From Armigeres subalbatus (taxonomy: Eukaryota > Arthropoda > Insecta > Diptera > Culicidae), in assembly GCF_024139115.2 (NCBI RefSeq), contig NC_085141.1, forward strand, positions 65,857,675-65,921,674: DNA of 64,000 bases, written 5' to 3'. The notes under the pieces are model-generated. The model searched no databases and was not told where the DNA came from. It worked only from the letters and a program-made list of their open reading frames with translations. The position numbers were made by a program, and so were the translations under genes. Shown piece after piece: positions 10,283 through 21,700 of the stretch. How positions within the stretch are numbered: position 1 is the first letter of the stretch; each line of letters opens with the position of its first letter.

Positions 10283-11440
10283 TGTATAAAAGACCTTTTT
10301 GAGCTATTTAGAAATCCTACCTACAGACTGTCCGTGAGATTATTAATTTATTCTTCAGACTAAGGCCGGAGTGGTGATGTATAGGAACTTGCGTTGGTTA
10401 GCGGCGAAATAGTTCATAGTATGGCAGTGATTAAAAAACATCCAAACTAACACAGTGTTTCACTCAAACGCGCACTCGATGCGACTTCAAAAGAACGATA
10501 TTTTGCGTCCTCAATGTGCAATGATCTAATAGGTACGATTAGGTACATAGTTTATCGCATACTCCACGCAATTCTCGCCTGGCGGTTTCTGCACATTATG
10601 GAGGATCACGCTTCTGGAAAAGTTCGGAAGCAAAATTCTTATCATGCGTCATTTTTCTCGTTTTTTTTTTTTTTGGGAAAAATACAAAATCCACTTTGAA
10701 GATTTAAATCTTGACTTTGACGGAGAAATGGTGGTGGTGGAAATGGTGGTTCCGAAGTTCCGAAGAAGTGATACTGCATTAGTTAGTTACTGGTAGCACA
10801 AGTTCTGGTGGCAGCATGAAAACTACAACGCCAGCGACGACGAAGATGGTGCGTGGGCGCTGGTGACGGTTGCTGGTTGTGGGGGTGGCTGCTGTACCTT
10901 AGGTGCCAACAGAAAGCTCCGATCCTCGATGCCACCTGTTGTCCAGTTGTCCGGATGCATATTGCATCTAAAAATCGCACTACTTTCAAGTACATAATTG
11001 TACGGTATTGTGATATAAGTGGATGGTAAGTACCTTCATTGTGCAAGAAAAAGTGAGTACAACTTCACTTCCCTATATTTTATTTTCACTTATTGAAGAA
11101 AAGCTTAATTGTAGAATTAGATTTGCAATTGCACATCAAATTTTAATCAATAGAAGGTGGCAAATTATCGATCACGTAGGGTGTAGCGGTGAAAGATGTT
11201 GTAAAATTTTCTTCTACAATGTTCCTCAATTTGGTATGCTGAAATTCTTACTGATAAGGAAACAGGTTGAACGAACAATGAATTATTTTGGAACACCTTA
11301 TCGCATATTGCCAAGGTCTTTTGAATAAGTGCATAACAGATTTGCAATATGCAATTTGTTTTAGATTTTTGGAAAGGATGTTGGTTTTGATGCACATAGT
11401 TGGGTTTGACATTGGAGGGTGTTTTTTATGAGGTGTGCGA
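10283..11440. other. Gene-less stretch with small repeats
   Basis: No convincing gene. A short match (CAGACTAAGGCCGGAGTGG, 10357-10375, preceded by an AT-rich tail) equals the extreme 3' end of the RTE LINE at 41220, so it is probably a severely truncated RTE copy. GGT-repeats occur near 10730. A phrase at 10595-10616 recurs exactly at 12333-12354. Confidence 0.35.
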
Positions 11441-11443
11441 GGG

Positions 11444-11545
11444 AGAGTTCGGCTACCGGTGGGACTTGAACCCGCACTATTCCATTAAGAACACGGACGT
11501 ATTACCAATTATACAACAGCTGCCCTTGCGAGAAAGCTGTCCCAT
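11444..11545 (-). repeat. tRNA-derived (SINE-like) sequence
   Basis: On the minus strand, GGGCAGCTG starts a tRNA-like unit (about 11450-11525) with TATAATTGGTAATAC in the A-box region and a perfect B box GGTTCAAGTCC (11462-11472). The acceptor stem does not pair well and the T stem is imperfect, so it is a SINE head or tRNA pseudogene. Confidence 0.55.
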
Positions 11546-11990
11546 AACCAGCTAATAACGGTGGCATATGAGTCAATTCCCCGTATCCATCGAATCCTAC
11601 TTTAGCAATATTTCACATCTTTACTCTCTACCCAACTATGTGTATCGAAATTGAACAACAGTCGATCGCGTTTGAATCACAAACATGTGCTTCTGCCTGT
11701 CGTATTGAGGCGGGTTTGCTTCTGCTACGACAATAGAGGCTTGTTTGCAGCCGTTTGATCATTTATTCATCCACTTAGAATTCATTTGTTGATCAAAATC
11801 ATTATCATATCAGGGGGGGAGGGGAATTTAATTTCTTTTTGCTTTTTTTCGTTTCAGAGAGCGAGCAAAGGCGCTTAAACCTAGGCTATTAGCCAGGGCA
11901 AGGCTAATACCTTCGCCCCATCCGAGGAAAATCATCGGCAAGGATAATGGAGTGACATAAATTTCTTAGCAAAGTCACTCCCAACGTATT
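11546..11990. other. Gene-less stretch
   Basis: Nothing recognisable; contains short G and T homopolymers near 11815-11850. Confidence 0.3.
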
Positions 11991-12330
11991 TCCACAAATT
12001 TTCTATCATTTACTTATAATGATACTCCTAAACCACATACCCTACCCACCATCCAATTCCTTGACATCTATGAGGGCGTCGGTGAGTCGCTGGCCTCTCA
12101 TTAAGTAGATGTCATATCATCATTTCCTTCCCTTTCCTAGTAACGGAGAAGATGGGCGTGGCCGGCAATGATAGCTTTCATGTTTTATCATTTTGGATTC
12201 AATTGGATTTCCATTGAATCCCGAATGGAAATCCATAAGCAATTGGGGTAAGAAAGGTAAAGAATATACATGACAACTATCAGTATGCAATCTACGAAAT
12301 ACTCCGTTACAACGCAACGCAACGCAACGC
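11990..12330 (+). repeat. Interspersed repeat ending in (AACGC)n
   Basis: This shares many phrases in the same order with 62560-62845: ATGAGGGCGTCGGTGAGTCG, CCTCTCATTAAGTA, GAGAAGATGGGCGTGGCC, CAATCTACGAAAT. Both end in a short tandem repeat (AACGC here, AATGCT there). A variable microsatellite 3' end suggests a non-LTR element or SINE family with tail slippage. No ORF. Confidence 0.6.
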
Positions 12331-12339
12331 AAATTATGG

Positions 12340-12700
12340 AGGATCACGCTTCTGTTGAAACACGCGTTACAAACAAGTGCCCGACCTATCAGGTACAAAC
12401 TAACCGGCATCACCATCCCGAGAACTGATAAAAATCATACCATACTCGTCCAGTGCATAGTGGTTGCTGCATGCTTCCTATCAATTGGTTACAGAACTGC
12501 TCTTGAAATGAAGAAGAAATTTCTGGGAAATGTTATAAGCTAGATTTTTCTTTATTCAAATTATCGACAAAGGAAAGCTCATCAAGGTAGTCGAATAACA
12601 CGTTACAAGGTCCTAGTGCGAACATAGTATTAGAGGCATGTTTCAAAACTTGTTATCGTATATTTCGTCTTTCAATGTGTACAGCATTACAGATTTCTAA
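12340..12700. other. Gene-less stretch
   Basis: No gene seen. It begins with the phrase shared with 10595. Confidence 0.3.
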
Positions 12701-12710
12701 ATTTTGTGTT

Positions 12711-12790
12711 TTCGACCTTTTGTCCTTTCGACTTTTTTTTGTCCCTTCGACCTTTTGTCCGTCAACTTTTTGTCCTTTGACCTTCTGTCC
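12711..12790 (+). repeat. Degenerate TTCGACCTTTTGTCC tandem array
   Basis: About five imperfect 15-bp units. The format resembles the TTTGGCATAA and TTCGGCCTAATG terminal arrays elsewhere in the window, but no inverted partner array was found near it. Confidence 0.5.
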
Positions 12791-12799
12791 GAAACCCAT

Positions 12800-13199
12800 C
12801 ACATAAACTACCCGGGAAAAGCTTGAGATCAAATCGATAACTAATTTTGTTGTTGTGAAATCGCTTAACTTGATAACTTAGGTTGATATCCTTTTGGTCG
12901 TTTTAACGGTTAAAAGATCAAATTCTTCAGCAGAAAAATCTTACTGTGAAATCAAATCGAAAACTAACTTTGATATTGGTTTTGATAACAACATATGTAC
13001 ACATTTTGCTGTCAGATCATGCAATTTAGAAATCTACAGCAAAATGAGATCAAAATATGTAATCAATCATGATGATTCATATTTGAAAACAAATTATGAT
13101 TTTAATTTGATGTCAAAATCAAAATATGTTTTCTATATGTTCTCATTATGTTTTCAGACTATGGTCGGGTAGCGTATACGCTACAGTTATAACTATTCT
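12800..13199. other. AT-rich gene-less stretch
   Basis: Imperfect repeats of GATCAAAAT / TTTGATxxCAAAAT type (12880-13150) but no gene. An ORF of 92 codons lies across these repeats and is not credible. Confidence 0.3.
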
Positions 13200-13212
13200 A
13201 TCATGCAGATGC

Positions 13213-13499
13213 CCTCCTTAGCCGTGCGGTAAGACGCGCGGCTACAAAGCAAGACCATGCTGAGGGTGACTGGGTTCGATTCCCGGTACCGGTCTAGGCA
13301 GCTTTCGGATTGGAAATTGTCTTGACTTCCCTGGGCATAAAAGTATCATCGTGTTAGCCTCATGATATACGAATGCAAAAATGGTAACTTGGCTTAGAAA
13401 CCACGCAGTTAATAACTGTGGAAGTGCTAAATGAACACTAAGCTGCGAGGCGGCTCTGTCCCAGTGTGGGGATGTAATGCCAATAAGAAGAAGAAGAAG
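13213..13499 (+). repeat. Feilai-like tRNA-derived SINE, full length
   Basis: The head CCTCCTTAGCCGTGCGGTAA has a tRNA A-box pattern; the B box GGGTTCGATTCCC is at about 13269. The body (TGACTTCCCTGGGCATAAAA, TCATGATATACGAATGC) and the AAG-repeat tail match the other copies in this window. A 13-bp target duplication ATCATGCAGATGC flanks it (13200-13212 and 13500-13512). I recognise the family as Feilai of Aedes; the name is from memory of the family. Confidence 0.88.
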
Positions 13500-13512
13500 A
13501 TCATGCAGATGC

Positions 13513-14850
13513 TGATGATACGGGTTGTAGAGGATAGTCGCAGCTACTGCTGCAGATGTAGACTAACAACAAATACTCATCGTAAGTTTTTTTTATTGTT
13601 GAAAAATTTGATTATCCTTATCTCGACAATCAATTTGTGCTAGGTATATAATTTTATTCTTTTCTTATGCTATTTTGGTCTTATCAGGGATGTTACAAGA
13701 CAAACAAAATATTTCTCGGTCATTAATTCTGTCGCTCGATATGAACCATTTCCCCCAAAAACGTTGTGCCTGTTAGCAGCGTCGGGGATTATGCAATCGC
13801 ATGAACCACTACTGTTGCTGTCGCGCGTTTCTGATTTCCAGAAACTTTACTCTGTCTAGGTTGACATGCTTTTGTCATATCAACGAATGTTCCGAGCGAG
13901 ATCAAAACCGATCGATCATGGTGGATCACGTGTTTGAGTCCGTTTTCCCAGGCGACGCAGAGTGGCGGATACCTCGATCAGTATTCGTTACTCCTTAGCA
14001 TAACCGGCTCATTGGAAGTGCATCAGTGTGAGACGCATAATCGCAATGTTTTGTAGTAGTCCTCACGCGTAGTCCGGTCACGATCCTGAGGTTGCATCAA
14101 GCGTGGTGCAATGTACGCAACATTGTACCAAGCGGTGTTTTTGACAACGTCTAGCCCATACCGGCAAAGCATCGCCGGTAATTGTTGCGTGGTGCTGCGG
14201 CCGGCATGTTGATCTTGATACAGTATCAGTCAATAAAAATGCATCAGAGCTTTGTCTCTATAAAACATAAACAAACTTCGATCTACCATATCGTACTATC
14301 GTAAAAGATTAACTAACTTCCAAATTTGCAAACCCAATTGTTTGATGACTTCTCAAAAAGCTGAACTACGTAAGAGCCGTTTAAAAGTGTACATAATTTG
14401 ATATTGTGCAAACCAAGAAGTTTGAGCTTTTCATGTGAAATTATAATGATTTTTTTAGCTGGTCTACTGACTATCGTTTCTGCCTTACAAATTTATGCTA
14501 TGAGTTCAAACTCATTTTCGTACCTTTTCTACTTTATTGTTTAATTTACGTTCTTTATGGGATTGTGGCTCTGCAGAAGTTCTCTTGAAACCTTGTGAGA
14601 TTAATACATTCGAGGTAATAAGGAAAAGGGTTTGAATGAATTTTTGTTGTCCGATACTGTGTGTGAGTAGATATCCGTGGTAGCGTAGAAGATGCGTGCA
14701 TCGGGTTCATTATTTGTTCTTCTTATCATGTTTTTCATGCGTAGCTAGATAGCAATCTGTATGTACAAGATGTTATGATAAGCGTTGTTTTTTGCCTAAA
14801 CTTTTGCGGTAGGTCGACACGAATGGACATATTGTAAGAAGGGAGCAGCA
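13513..14850. other. Gene-less stretch
   Basis: Mixed-composition DNA with no convincing ORF, RNA gene or element ends. It could hold regulatory DNA, but nothing specific is visible. Confidence 0.35.
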
Positions 14851-14929
14851 CATTATAATGACTCATGATAAAGATACTCATACGAAGGCATACAAAATAA
14901 GAGGAATGTAGTCAAACAGTGTAAATACA

Positions 14930-15060
14930 CAATTCCTTTTATAACTTTCGATGCTGACATCAACACATACACACGGACAGATTTGCTCAGCTCGTCAAGC
15001 TGAGTCGATTTGTTTATAACACTATGTATATCCATGACTTCTATTAAAATTTTCATCAAC
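14930..15060. repeat. Copy of an interspersed family also at 35750-35990
   Basis: The phrases CACACGGACAGATTTGCTCAG and CTGAGTCGATTTGTTTATAA correspond to CACACACAGACATCACCTCG and CTGAGTCGAATGGTATAAGA in the 35.8 kb copy. Non-coding and degraded. Confidence 0.45.
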
Positions 15061-15087
15061 GAAATTCAGGAAATGCATTGAGGTCCG

Positions 15088-15093
15088 TTTATT
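15088..15093 (-). promoter_or_regulatory. AATAAA polyadenylation signal
   Basis: The complement of TTTATT lies about 55 nt downstream of the stop codon of the minus-strand frame ending at 15147. The spacing is typical for a eukaryotic 3' end. Confidence 0.45.
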
Positions 15094-15146
15094 AAATGCT
15101 GGTCACATTTGCATTGCACAATTCACGTTAATCAAAAAAAGCAAAG

Positions 15147-15463
15147 CTAACTGAACTGCCTTCTGATTTTCCGCGCCAGCTTGTCTCTTCCTTGTGTTTG
15201 CCTAAGTTTGTACGACTGATTCTCGACAAACTCCGGATGATGACGCAAATGTTCGCGCGTGTAATCACCGACTGGAATCGATCCGGTATGGTGCTCATCG
15301 ATGCCTATCCGCGTTAGCACCTCATAATTATCGAAATGACCATGCCACACGCATACTCTATGTGACACTTCCTTTCGGTGACGACGACGACCGATGATGG
15401 TCAGCGGGTGGTGACGTTCGGTGCCAATTTGGAATTTTGGCCTATCGGGGCAAGGTTCTCAAG
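15147..15463 (-). CDS. Putative terminal exon of an unrecognised cellular gene
   Basis: Minus-strand frame of about 100 codons rich in His, Arg, Asp and Glu, with segments WHGHFDNYEVLTRIGIDEHH, GSIPVGDYTREHL and RHHPEFVENQSYKL, ending ARKIRRQFS then stop. No in-frame ATG starts it; it stays open upstream to a TGA at about 15459. A strong polypyrimidine tract with CAG (15464-15474 on minus) would be a 3' splice site, but a splice exactly there puts that TGA in frame; an AG six bases further in would avoid it. An AATAAA lies about 55 nt after the stop. A second open stretch (15650-15467, minus) could be the previous exon. I do not recognise the protein. It could also be a chance frame or a decayed TE. 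Confidence 0.35.
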
Positions 15464-15699
15464 CTGGAAAAAAATGGCCCATAAAGTGGACATGCAATGA
15501 GCTTAAAACCGGGCGGTAGCTTTTGGCCACTCGGACACGTACAGCCGGTCTGAAGGCATCGATTTTGGTCGTTAATTGATTATCGAAGCCAATCTTGACA
15601 CGTTTATTGCGTATGATTTGCGATTTAACTTGGTGGTTGGCCATTTCCAAAAAATCATCAAATGTTCGCTAATGTGACCTCACGGTCAACGAAGCACAT

Positions 15700-17150
15700 T
15701 GCGTTTTGCGATTTGTGTTTTAATGGGATTGGGATCGATATGAAATAGCAAGCTCCAATGCTCAAGGGGTGACAACGTGTTATGCGTGAGTTGGATCAGA
15801 AGGATTTTAAAGATAAGGTCATTAATTGATATAAAGGTTCAAAAATTCGAACTTTAACCACTTATAGTCTAGTCTAATTAACGAGTTTTGCAAGGCTATT
15901 ATTTTTAACATATTTTTATTGCATTTGTTTCGGTTTAGTGGCTACCAGGTTTTTTTTATTAACTATATTTAACTATTTTTTTATTTTATATTTTATTAAC
16001 TTTTATTTTTTAACTATATCTATTTGAATCGATGCATACTCAAAGATTAATGAATCTGAAAAAAAAAACTCCTATAATATAGAACCGTTACAAATTTATA
16101 ATTGAGGGGTTTGAAAGCAGAGGAGTGTAAGTGATATTTTGACCAAAATTGAGTTGACTACAGCAAAAAATGCTTTTGTTCTGGAGCTTTGCGTTTGACC
16201 CCCCTCAATTTTGTTTGCTGTTTCTTCAAGTTTAGAGGTGTTAAATTCTGCACGTTGGTATGGCACGATATCAGCGATATCTGTCAAAATATGTATGCCT
16301 CTGAATCTCGTTTAACTTCATCGAACTGTATCAGATAAGTTGTCTGTGATTGTATTTAACTTTCCTATTTATCAAACTTTGTAAAAGCATTCGGATAACA
16401 GACAAGAAGCTAATCTCGTTTGTGACCATAGATGGAATAAGGCAATGATAATAACTCGTTCTTTCAGCCGACGGGCTACGCCAACTGTTGCTGAATTCGC
16501 CTCCCCCTCGTAGATAAACGTTATTCCCTAATGCCGGATTTGCATTCCAAATAGGTCAATACCCACTTAAGATGGCATAAATATCACCGCAATCGTCTGG
16601 TATAATTTGGCATGGATTTATTTGATAGGATTCATAAAACATATTTTAATATTCAGTAGCTTGGTGGTTGGTCGTATCAATTTAAGTAGATGGAATATGA
16701 GGTGTTTAGCAGATGCTGTGGTTTATTGCCGACTATCGGATGAATGGAAATGTTATTACTCTTTCCTACTTGAACACGAACCTACATATCGACAATGTTG
16801 CTTGGTATGCGACGTGCAGATTGCAAAAACTGACTGAATGTTAGAGTTAATCTATTTTTTAAATAATTATTTAGAAATTATTCGGGAAAAGTCAACGTGA
16901 TCATGTCGATTTTTTTGAATTAAATATAAATTACTTTTCGTATAAAAACACCGAGTTTGGATTTTTTTACAGATCGACAGGACATTTAGATATACCAATA
17001 AATCACTCTATTAGTTCATTTACTGAATAAATATTATAAAGGCATTAAGAAACTGTAAAATCAATGAGACGATGTTTTTGCAGAAAGTGTAGAAGAACAC
17101 TGACTGAGCCCATAGTTCGATTTCGAAAATTGGAAAATTTACGATACGAG
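15700..17150. other. AT-rich gene-less stretch
   Basis: Long T/A-rich segments (15895-16080, 16840-17060). A 76-codon ORF at 16607 lacks any recognisable feature. No element ends found. Confidence 0.35.
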
Positions 17151-17154
17151 TCAA

Positions 17155-20100
17155 TGAGGAAATTCTGAAGAATTTCCCGAAATAGTTTTGAAGAATTTCC
17201 CAAGAAAATCCCGAAGAATTGTCCTAAAAAAAATTCGAAGGATTTCCCGCAGAAAAACCGAAAAAAATTACGAGGAATTTTCGAAGAATTTTTCGTGGAG
17301 TTTCAGAGAGTTTCCCGAGGAAATTCCGAAGAAATTCCCTTGGAAATTCCGAAGATTTTCCCTTGGATATTCCCAAGAATTTCCCGTGAAAATTCCGAAG
17401 AACTGCAATTCCGAAATTCCGAAGAATTTCCCTTGGAAATTCCGAAGAATTTCCTTTCAAAATTCCGAAGAATTTCCCAAGCAAATGCCGGTGAATTTCC
17501 TGAGATATTTCGGAGATTTTCCCGTAGTAATTCCGAAGATTTTCCTTTGGATATTCCTAAGAACTTCCCGTGAAAATTCCGAAGAACTGTAATTCAGAAA
17601 TTCTGAAGAAATTCCCTTGGAAATTCCGAAAAAAATTTCCATGGAAATTCCGAAGAATTTCCCTTGGTAATTCCGAAAAATTTCCCTTCAAAATTCCGAA
17701 GAATTTCCCTTGGAAATCCCGCAGAATTTCCCTTGGAGATTCCTAAGAAATTCCGGAGAATCTCCCGTGGAAATTCCGGAGAATTTCCCGTGGAAATTCC
17801 GGAGAATTTCCCGTGGAAATTCCGGAGAATTTCCCGTGGAAATTCCGGAGAATTTCCCGTGGAAATTCCGGAGAATTTCCCGTGGAAATTCCGGAGAATT
17901 TCCCGTGGAAATTCCGGAGAATTTCCCGTGGAAATTCCGGAGAATTTCCCGTGGAAATTCCGGAGAATTTCCCGTGGAAATTCCGGAGAATTTCCCGTGG
18001 AAATTCCGGAGAATTTCCCGTGGAAATTCCGGAGAATTTCCCGTGGAAATTCCGGAGAATTTCCCGTGGAAATTCCGGAGAATTTCCCGTGGAAATTCCG
18101 GAGAATTTCCCGTGGAAATTCCGGAGAATTTCCCGTGGAAATTCCGGAGAATTTCCCGTGGAAATTCCGGAGAATTTCCCGTGGAAATTCCGGAGAATTT
18201 CCCGTGGAAATTTCGGAGAATTTCCCGTGGTAATTCAGGAGAATTTCCCGTTGAAATTCCGGAGAATTTCCCATGGAAATTCCGGAGAATTTTCCGTGGA
18301 AATTTCGGAGAATTTTCCGTGGAAATTTCGGAGAATTTCACGTGGAAATTCTGGAGAATTTTTGGGAGAAAATTTCGGAGAATTTCTCGTGGAAATTTCG
18401 GAGAAGTTCTCGTGAAAATTTTGGAGAATTTCCCGTGGAAATTCCGCAGAATTTACCGTGGAAATTCCGAAGAATTTACCGTGGAAATTCCGAAGAATTT
18501 TCCGTGGAAATTCCGAAGAATTTTCCGTGGAAATTCCAAAGAATATCTCGTGGAAATTCCGAAAAATTTCCCGTGGAAATTCCGAAGAATTTCCCGTAGA
18601 AATTCCGAAGAATTTCCCGAGGAAATTCCAATGCATATCCAGAGGAAATTCCAAAGTATATCGCGAGGAAATTCCAAAGAATTTCTCGAGGGAATTCCGA
18701 AGAATTTCTGAAGAATTTCCCAAGGAAATTCCGAAGAATTTTCCGAGGAAATTCCGAAGAATTTTCCGAGGAAATACCGAAGAATTTCCCAAGGAAATTC
18801 CGAAGAATTTCCTGAGGAAATTCCGAAGAATTTCGAGGAAATTCGAAGAATTTCGAGGAAATTCCGAAGAATTTCCCGAGGAAATTCCGAAGAATTTCCT
18901 GAGGAAATTCCGAAGAATTTCGAGGAAATTCGAAGAATTTCCCTGAGGAATTCGAAGAATTTCCTGAGGAAATTCGAAGAATTTCCTGAGGAAATTCCGA
19001 AGAATTTCGAGGAAATTCCGAAGAATTTCGAGGAAATTCCGAAGAATTTCGAGGAAATTTCGAAGAATTTCCTGAGGAAATTCCGAAGAATTTCCCGAGG
19101 AAATTCGAAGAATTTCGAGGAAATTCCGAAGAATTTCGAGGAAATTCTGAAGAATTTCCTGAGGATATTCTGAAGAATTTTCCGAAGAAATTCCGAAGAA
19201 TTTCCGAGAAAATTCCGAAGAATTTCCTGAGAAAATTCCGAAGAATTTCGAGGAAATTTCGAAGAATTTCGAGAAAATTCCGAAGAATTTCTTGAGGAAA
19301 TTCCGAGGAAACTTCGAAGAATTTCCAGAGGAAACTCCGAAGAATTTTCCGAGGAAATTCCGAAGAATTTCCTGAGGAAATTCCGAAGAATTTCCTGAGG
19401 AAATTCGAGGAATTTCCTCGAGGAAATTCCGAAGAATTTCCTGAGGAAATTCCGAAGAATTTCGAGGAAATTCGAAGAATTTCCCGAGGAAATTCGAAGA
19501 ATTTCCTGAGGAAATTCGAAGAATTTCCTAGGAAATTCCGAAGAATTTCCTAGGAAATTCCGAAGAATTTCCTAGAAATTCGAAGAATTTCCTAGAAATT
19601 CCGAAGAATTTCTAGAAATTCCGAAGAATTTCCTAGAAATTCGAAGAATTTCCTGTGGAAATTCCGAAGAATTTCCTGTGGAAATTCCGAAAAATTTCCC
19701 GAGGAAATTCCGAAGAATTTCCCGAGGAAATTCCGAAGAATTTCCCGAAGAAATTCAGAAGAATTTCCCGAAGAAATTCCGAAGAATTTCTTGTGGAAAT
19801 TCAGAAGAATTTCTTGTGGGAATTCCGAAGAATTTCGCGTGGAAATTCCAAAAAAAAATACCGAGGAAATTCCGAAGAATTTCCCGAGGAAATTCCGAAG
19901 AATTTCCCGAAGAAATTCAGAAGAATTTCCCGAAGAAATTCAGAAGAATTTCCCGAAGAAATTCAGAAGAATTTCCCGAGGAAATTCAGTAGAATTTCGA
20001 GGAAATTCCGAAGAATTTCCTGAGGAAATTCCGAAGAATTTCGAGGAAATTCCGAAGAATTTCGAGGAAATTCCGAAGAATTTCCGGAGGAAATTCCGAA

Positions 20101-21700
20101 GAATTTCGAGGAAATTCCGAAGAATTTCCTGAGAAAATTCCAAAGAATTTCCTGAGGAAAATCCGAAGAATTTTTAGAGGAAATTCCGAAGAATTTTTCG
20201 AGGAAATTCTGAAAAATTTCCCGAGGAAATTCCAAAGACTTTCGCGAGGAAATTCCGAAGAATTTCCCGACGAAATTCCGAAGAATTTCCCGACGAAATT
20301 CCGAAGAATTTCCCGAGGAAATTCCGAAGAATTTCCCGAGGAAATTCCGAAGAATTTCCCGAGGAAATTCCGAAGAATTTCCCGAGGAAATTCCGAAGAA
20401 TTTCCCGAGGAAATTCCGAAGAATTTCCCGAGGAAATTCCGAAGAATTTCCCGAGAAAATTCCGAAGAATTTCCCGAGAAAATTCCGAAGAATTTCCCGA
20501 GAAAATTCCGAAGAATTTCCCGAGAAAATTCCAAAGAATTTCCCGAGGAAATTCCGAAGAATTTCCTGAGGAAATTCCGAAGAATTTCCCGAGGAAATTC
20601 CGAAGAATTTCCCGAGGAAATTCCGAAGAATTTCCTGGGGAAATTCCGAAGAATTTCCCTACGAAATTCCGAAGAATTTCCCGCGGAAATTCCGAACAAT
20701 TTCCCGAGGAAATTCCTAAGAATTTCCCGAGGAAATTCCGAAGAATTTCGAGGAAATTACGAAGAATTTCCGGAGGAAATTACTAAGAATTTCCGGAGGA
20801 AATTACGAAGAATTTCCCGAGGAAATTCCGAAGAATTTCCCGAGGAAATTCCGAAGAATTTCCCGAGAAAATTCCGAAGAATTTCCCGAGAAAATTCCGA
20901 AGAATTTCCCGAGAAAATTCCGAAGAATTTCCCGAGAAAATTCCGAAGAATTTCCCGAGAAAATTCCGAAGAATTTCCCGAGAAAATTCCGAAGAATTTC
21001 CCGAGAAAATTCCGAAGAATTTCCCGAGAAAATTCCGAAGAATTTCCCGAGGAAATTCCGAAGAATTTCCCGAGGAAATTCCGAAGAATTTCCCGAGGAA
21101 ATTCCGAAGAATTTTTCCTAGGAAATTCCGAAGAATTTCCCGAGGAAATTCCGAAGAATTTCCCGAGGAAATTCCGAAGAATTTCCCGAGGAAATTCCGA
21201 AGAATTTCCCGAGCAAATTCCGAAGAATTTCCCGAGAAAATTCCGAAGAATTTCCCGAGGAAATTCCGAAGAATTTCCCGAGGAAATTCCGAAGAATTTT
21301 CCGTGGAAATTCCGAAGAAATTCCGAAGAACTTTCCAAGGAAATTCCGAAGAATTTCCCGAGGAAAATCCGAAGAATTTCCCAAGCAAATACCGAAGAAT
21401 TATCCGAGGAAATTCCGAAGAATTTCTCGAGGAAATTCCGAAGAATTTCTCGAGGAAATTCCGAAGAATTTCCCGAGGAAATTCCGAAGAATTTCCCGAG
21501 GAAGTTCCGAAAAATTTCCCAAGGAAATTCCGAAGAATTTCCCAAGGAAATTCCGAAGAATTTCTTCGACATTCTTCAGAATTTCCTCGGGAAACTCTTC
21601 GGAATTTCATAGCGATTTTTTTTCGGAATTTCCTCGTGAAAATCTTCGTAATGTCCTCGGAAAATTCTTCGGGAAATTACGCAGAATTTTGCGACATTGA
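17155..21700. repeat. 4.5-kb satellite of a 23-bp quasi-palindromic unit
   Basis: The unit is GAATTTCC, three variable bases (CGT, CGA or TGA), GGAAATTC, then four bases (CGGA or CGAA). The two 8-mers are exact reverse complements. Three 23-bp units make 69 bp, so translations repeat every 23 residues. At this length about 190 units are expected. Sub-blocks differ: a homogeneous CGTGG block (about 17755-18210), a shortened-unit block (about 18800-19660, units losing 2-5 bp), and a CGAGG/CGAGA block (20240-21300). From about 21565 to 21690 the word order is reversed, so the right end is inverted. Long ORFs (up to 333 codons) occur in several frames on both strands because the unit has no stop codon; they are not genes. 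Confidence 0.95.

Noticed and set aside
17594..21610. Long ORFs (up to 333 codons) through the satellite on both strands
   Set aside because: They follow from a 23-bp unit without stop codons and appear in several frames at once.
17155..21690. Heat-shock-element arrays in the satellite
   Set aside because: GAA and TTC words are present, but spacing does not follow the nGAAnnTTCn pentamer rule.
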